Assembly: GCF_002005465.1 (NCBI RefSeq)
Contig: NZ_CP014691.1
Span: 3,134,001-3,198,000, forward strand
Length of the DNA: 64,000 bases
Source of the DNA: Neoasaia chiangmaiensis
Lineage (GTDB): Bacteria; Pseudomonadota; Alphaproteobacteria; Acetobacterales; Acetobacteraceae
Reading direction: 5' to 3'
Part shown: positions 62,222 through 64,000 of the stretch, in pieces
Numbering within the stretch: the first letter of the stretch is position 1
How the letters are laid out: each line of letters starts with the position of its first letter
The notes under the pieces: model-generated
Seen by the model: the letters and a program-made list of their open reading frames with translations, nothing else
Told to the model about the DNA's origin: nothing
Databases searched by the model: none
Program-made: the position numbers and the translations under genes

Positions 62222-63387
62222 ACGTTTATCTCGACAATCAGGCTACGACACCCTGCGATCCCCGTGTTGTTGAGGCCATGTTGCCGTATTTCACCACCGT
62301 TTTCGGCAATCCGCACAGTGCCGGTCATGCCTTCGGTCACGCCGCTGCCGCCGCGGTCGAGATCGGGCGCGAACAGGTTGCATCGCTCATCGGCGCGGAG
62401 GCCAGGGAGATCGTCTTCACGTCCGGCGCGACCGAGGCGAACAATCTGGCCATCAAGGGTGCCGTTCGGCACCGGATTGCGCAGGGCAACAAGGCCCGTC
62501 GCGTGATTACCGTCGCGACCGAACATAAATGTGTGCTCGAGTCCGTTCATGAGCTTGCAGCGGAAGGCTGCGAGCCGTTGGTATTGCCGGTTCAGCCGGA
62601 CGGTCGGCTCGATCCCGGCCTGCTGGCTGATGCGTTGCGCGTGCCGACATTGCTGGTCAGCATCATGGCGGCCAATAACGAGACAGGTGTGCTGCACGAT
62701 CTTTCGCTATTGGCACCCATCGCGCGTGCGGCGGGAGCGACGATGCACAGCGACATGGCGCAGCTCGCAGGAAAGCTGCCTGTGACACTCGATGATTGCG
62801 ATCTTGCCTCCTTCTCCGCCCACAAGATGTATGGGCCCAAGGGGGTTGGCGCGCTTTATGTCCGTCGTCGACCCCGCGTGCGCCTGCAACCGCTATTCTC
62901 CGGCGGCGGTCAGGAAAGGGGTCTGCGTTCGGGAACGTTGCCCAGTGCGTCCATCGTCGGTTTCGGCGTGGCGTGTGCCCTGGCGCAGGCCGAAATGGCC
63001 GATGAGGCGCGCCGCACCCGGATGTTGCGCGATCGGTTGTGGGAGGGGCTGCACCGCGCGATGCCTGGCCTCGTCAGCAACGGTGATTCGCAACATCGTC
63101 TGCCCGGTGCCCTTAACCTGCGCCTCCCGGCGCCGTTGCGCGCGCTGGAACTGATCGACGCGATGCCGGATCTGGCCGTCTCCACCGGATCGGCCTGTTC
63201 GTCGGCCGATGTCGTGCCGTCATATGTCTTGACGGCCATGGGGCTCACGGCAGAAGAAGCGGCGAGAAGCTTGCGTCTGTCTGTCGGACGCTTTACCTCC
63301 AGCGCGGATATAGCGCAGGCGATCGAAATCGTTTGCCGCGCACTGCACTCATTGGCTTTTCAGGACGGATCGACATGCCTCATATGA
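62218..63387 (+). CDS. iscS: cysteine desulfurase, IscS-like (second of tandem pair)
   Basis: 389 residues, closer to the standard IscS/NifS pattern: [33 protein letters not shown] (~63), TEHKCVLE (~101), [15 protein letters not shown] (PLP Lys ~203) and [14 protein letters not shown] (Cys ~326). It supplies persulfide sulfur for Fe-S clusters and for tRNA thiolation via MnmA, which lies two genes downstream. The gene symbol is functional, not orthology-proven. Its end overlaps the ferredoxin gene by 13 bp. Confidence 0.9.
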   Translation: MNVYLDNQATTPCDPRVVEAMLPYFTTVFGNPHSAGHAFGHAAAAAVEIGREQVASLIGAEAREIVFTSGATEANNLAIKGAVRHRIAQGNKARRVITVATEHKCVLESVHELAAEGCEPLVLPVQPDGRLDPGLLADALRVPTLLVSIMAANNETGVLHDLSLLAPIARAAGATMHSDMAQLAGKLPVTLDDCDLASFSAHKMYGPKGVGALYVRRRPRVRLQPLFSGGGQERGLRSGTLPSASIVGFGVACALAQAEMADEARRTRMLRDRLWEGLHRAMPGLVSNGDSQHRLPGALNLRLPAPLRALELIDAMPDLAVSTGSACSSADVVPSYVLTAMGLTAEEAARSLRLSVGRFTSSADIAQAIEIVCRALHSLAFQDGSTCLI

Positions 63388-63689
63388 TCTTCATCGAACG
63401 AGACGGGACGCGCCGCGAGGTGGATGCGCCGCTCGGCCTTTCGGTTCTGGAGATCGCCCACAAGCACGATATCGACCTGGAAGGCGCTTGCGAAGGTTCG
63501 CTGGCCTGTGCGACGTGTCATGTCGTTGTCGATCCCGACTGGGCGGCCAAGCTGTCCGCGCCGACGGACGATGAAGAAGACATGCTCGATCTGGCTTTCG
63601 GGCTGGAGAAGACGTCGCGTCTGGGTTGCCAGATCGTGATGACCGATGCGCTGGACGGGCTGACCGTTCGGTTGCCGAAGACGTCCTGA
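63375..63689 (+). CDS. fdx: 2Fe-2S ferredoxin (adrenodoxin/Isc type)
   Basis: 104 residues. Cluster ligands C39, C45 and C48 in [10 protein letters not shown], plus C85 in RLGCQIV, follow the adrenodoxin/Fdx spacing. [21 protein letters not shown] is the usual acidic partner-binding helix (split here). It donates electrons in Fe-S cluster assembly. Start 63375 ([11 protein letters not shown]) overlaps the desulfurase end, so the genes are translated together. Confidence 0.92.
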   Translation: MPHMIFIERDGTRREVDAPLGLSVLEIAHKHDIDLEGACEGSLACATCHVVVDPDWAAKLSAPTDDEEDMLDLAFGLEKTSRLGCQIVMTDALDGLTVRLPKTS

Positions 63690-63732
63690 GTTTTCCGTTC
63701 CGCCGAAAGCGGCGGCTGGTTGTGGAGTATCC

Positions 63733-64000
63733 ATGCGTATTCTCGTCGCCATGTCCGGCGGCGTCGACAGTTCGGTCGTCGCGGCACTTCTGAAGCAGGA
63801 AGGGCATGACGTCATCGGCGCGACGCTGCAACTCTATGACCACGGTGAGGCGACGAAAGCGGGTTCGTGCTGCGCCGGGCGCGACATCATGGATGCGCGG
63901 GCCGTGGCCGATCGGCTGGATATTCCGCATTATGTCATTGACGCGGAAGAGCGTTTCAGAAATAGCGTGATCGAACGCTTCGCGGACAGTTATGCGCGGG
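63733..64000 (+). CDS. mnmA: tRNA-specific 2-thiouridylase MnmA, 5' part
   Basis: The first ~89 codons; the gene runs off the right edge. [16 protein letters not shown] is the ATP pyrophosphatase PP-loop. [19 protein letters not shown] matches the MnmA segment containing the catalytic-region cysteines. It adds sulfur at position 2 of the wobble uridine in Glu, Gln and Lys tRNAs. It begins 43 bp after the ferredoxin stop and needs sulfur from a desulfurase, which fits the operon. Confidence 0.93.
   Translation, partial: MRILVAMSGGVDSSVVAALLKQEGHDVIGATLQLYDHGEATKAGSCCAGRDIMDARAVADRLDIPHYVIDAEERFRNSVIERFADSYAR

Noticed and set aside
1-64000. tRNA, rRNA, CRISPR or insertion-sequence content
   Set aside because: I scanned gaps for T-loop-like sequences, evenly spaced repeats and terminal inverted repeats with transposase motifs and saw none; a dedicated search tool would be needed to exclude small RNAs.

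Overview
The window is about 60% GC, gene-dense and fully chromosomal in character. It comes from an acetic acid bacterium (Alphaproteobacteria, Acetobacteraceae). The main evidence is a split PQQ polyol dehydrogenase (sldB-sldA), a quinone-type D-lactate dehydrogenase, an alphaproteobacterial SUV3-like helicase, the order aroQ-accB-accC, and the order rimP-nusA-ylxR-infB-rbfA-truB-rpsO-pnp. The genus cannot be fixed from the sequence alone; relatives of Gluconobacter, Asaia or Kozakia would fit. I see no rRNA, tRNA, CRISPR array, insertion sequence or prophage.

Layout. 1-2533 (minus): sldA (cut by the window edge), sldB and an unknown lipoprotein. 2713-7033: a Rossmann-fold SDR protein, a secreted TPR protein, a DJ-1/PfpI protein and dld. 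7384-15773: nucleic-acid repair block with a SUV3-like helicase, then the Lhr-type helicase, PdeM/MPE endonuclease, MBL-fold exonuclease and ATP-dependent ligase set. 15870-18719: aroQ-accB-accC and a NIPSNAP-like protein. 18858-23517 (minus): a Tricorn-like S41 protease and the heme exporter genes ccmB and ccmA. 23631-28604: aconitase, then an amino-acid ABC transporter made of an ATPase and a fused binding-protein/permease. 28605-28930: remnant of a Gfo/Idh/MocA oxidoreductase. 29005-31871 (minus): three overlapping or near-touching genes for membrane-anchored proteins, including a ClpB-like AAA+ ATPase; this is the best candidate for an undescribed system.

32085-41994 is the transcription, translation and RNA-decay operon region. 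A hairpin plus T-tract sits against the rimP start, and the YlxR/L7Ae gene is split by an apparent -1 frameshift on GGGG. 42067-45498: a nitronate-monooxygenase-like flavoprotein and a FUSC permease. 45495-51062 (minus): yggS, kup, hemW, nucleoside hydrolase, DUF1489. 51140-56228 (plus): rsmB-like methyltransferase, rpe, a heparinase II/III-family protein and a GT4 glycosyltransferase. 56223-60622 (minus): a membrane protein with a DesK/DesR-type two-component system, tyrS and an alpha/beta hydrolase. 61130-64000 (plus): two cysteine desulfurases in tandem, a 2Fe-2S ferredoxin and mnmA (cut by the window edge), a sulfur-transfer set for tRNA 2-thiolation and Fe-S work.

Most operons are very tight. 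ATGA start-stop overlaps are frequent (aroQ/accB, exonuclease/ligase, ccmA/ccmB, infB/rbfA, heparinase/GT4, kinase/regulator, the desulfurase pair). Two genes appear to start at TTG inside a TTGA overlap. Convergent genes sometimes share stop-codon bases.
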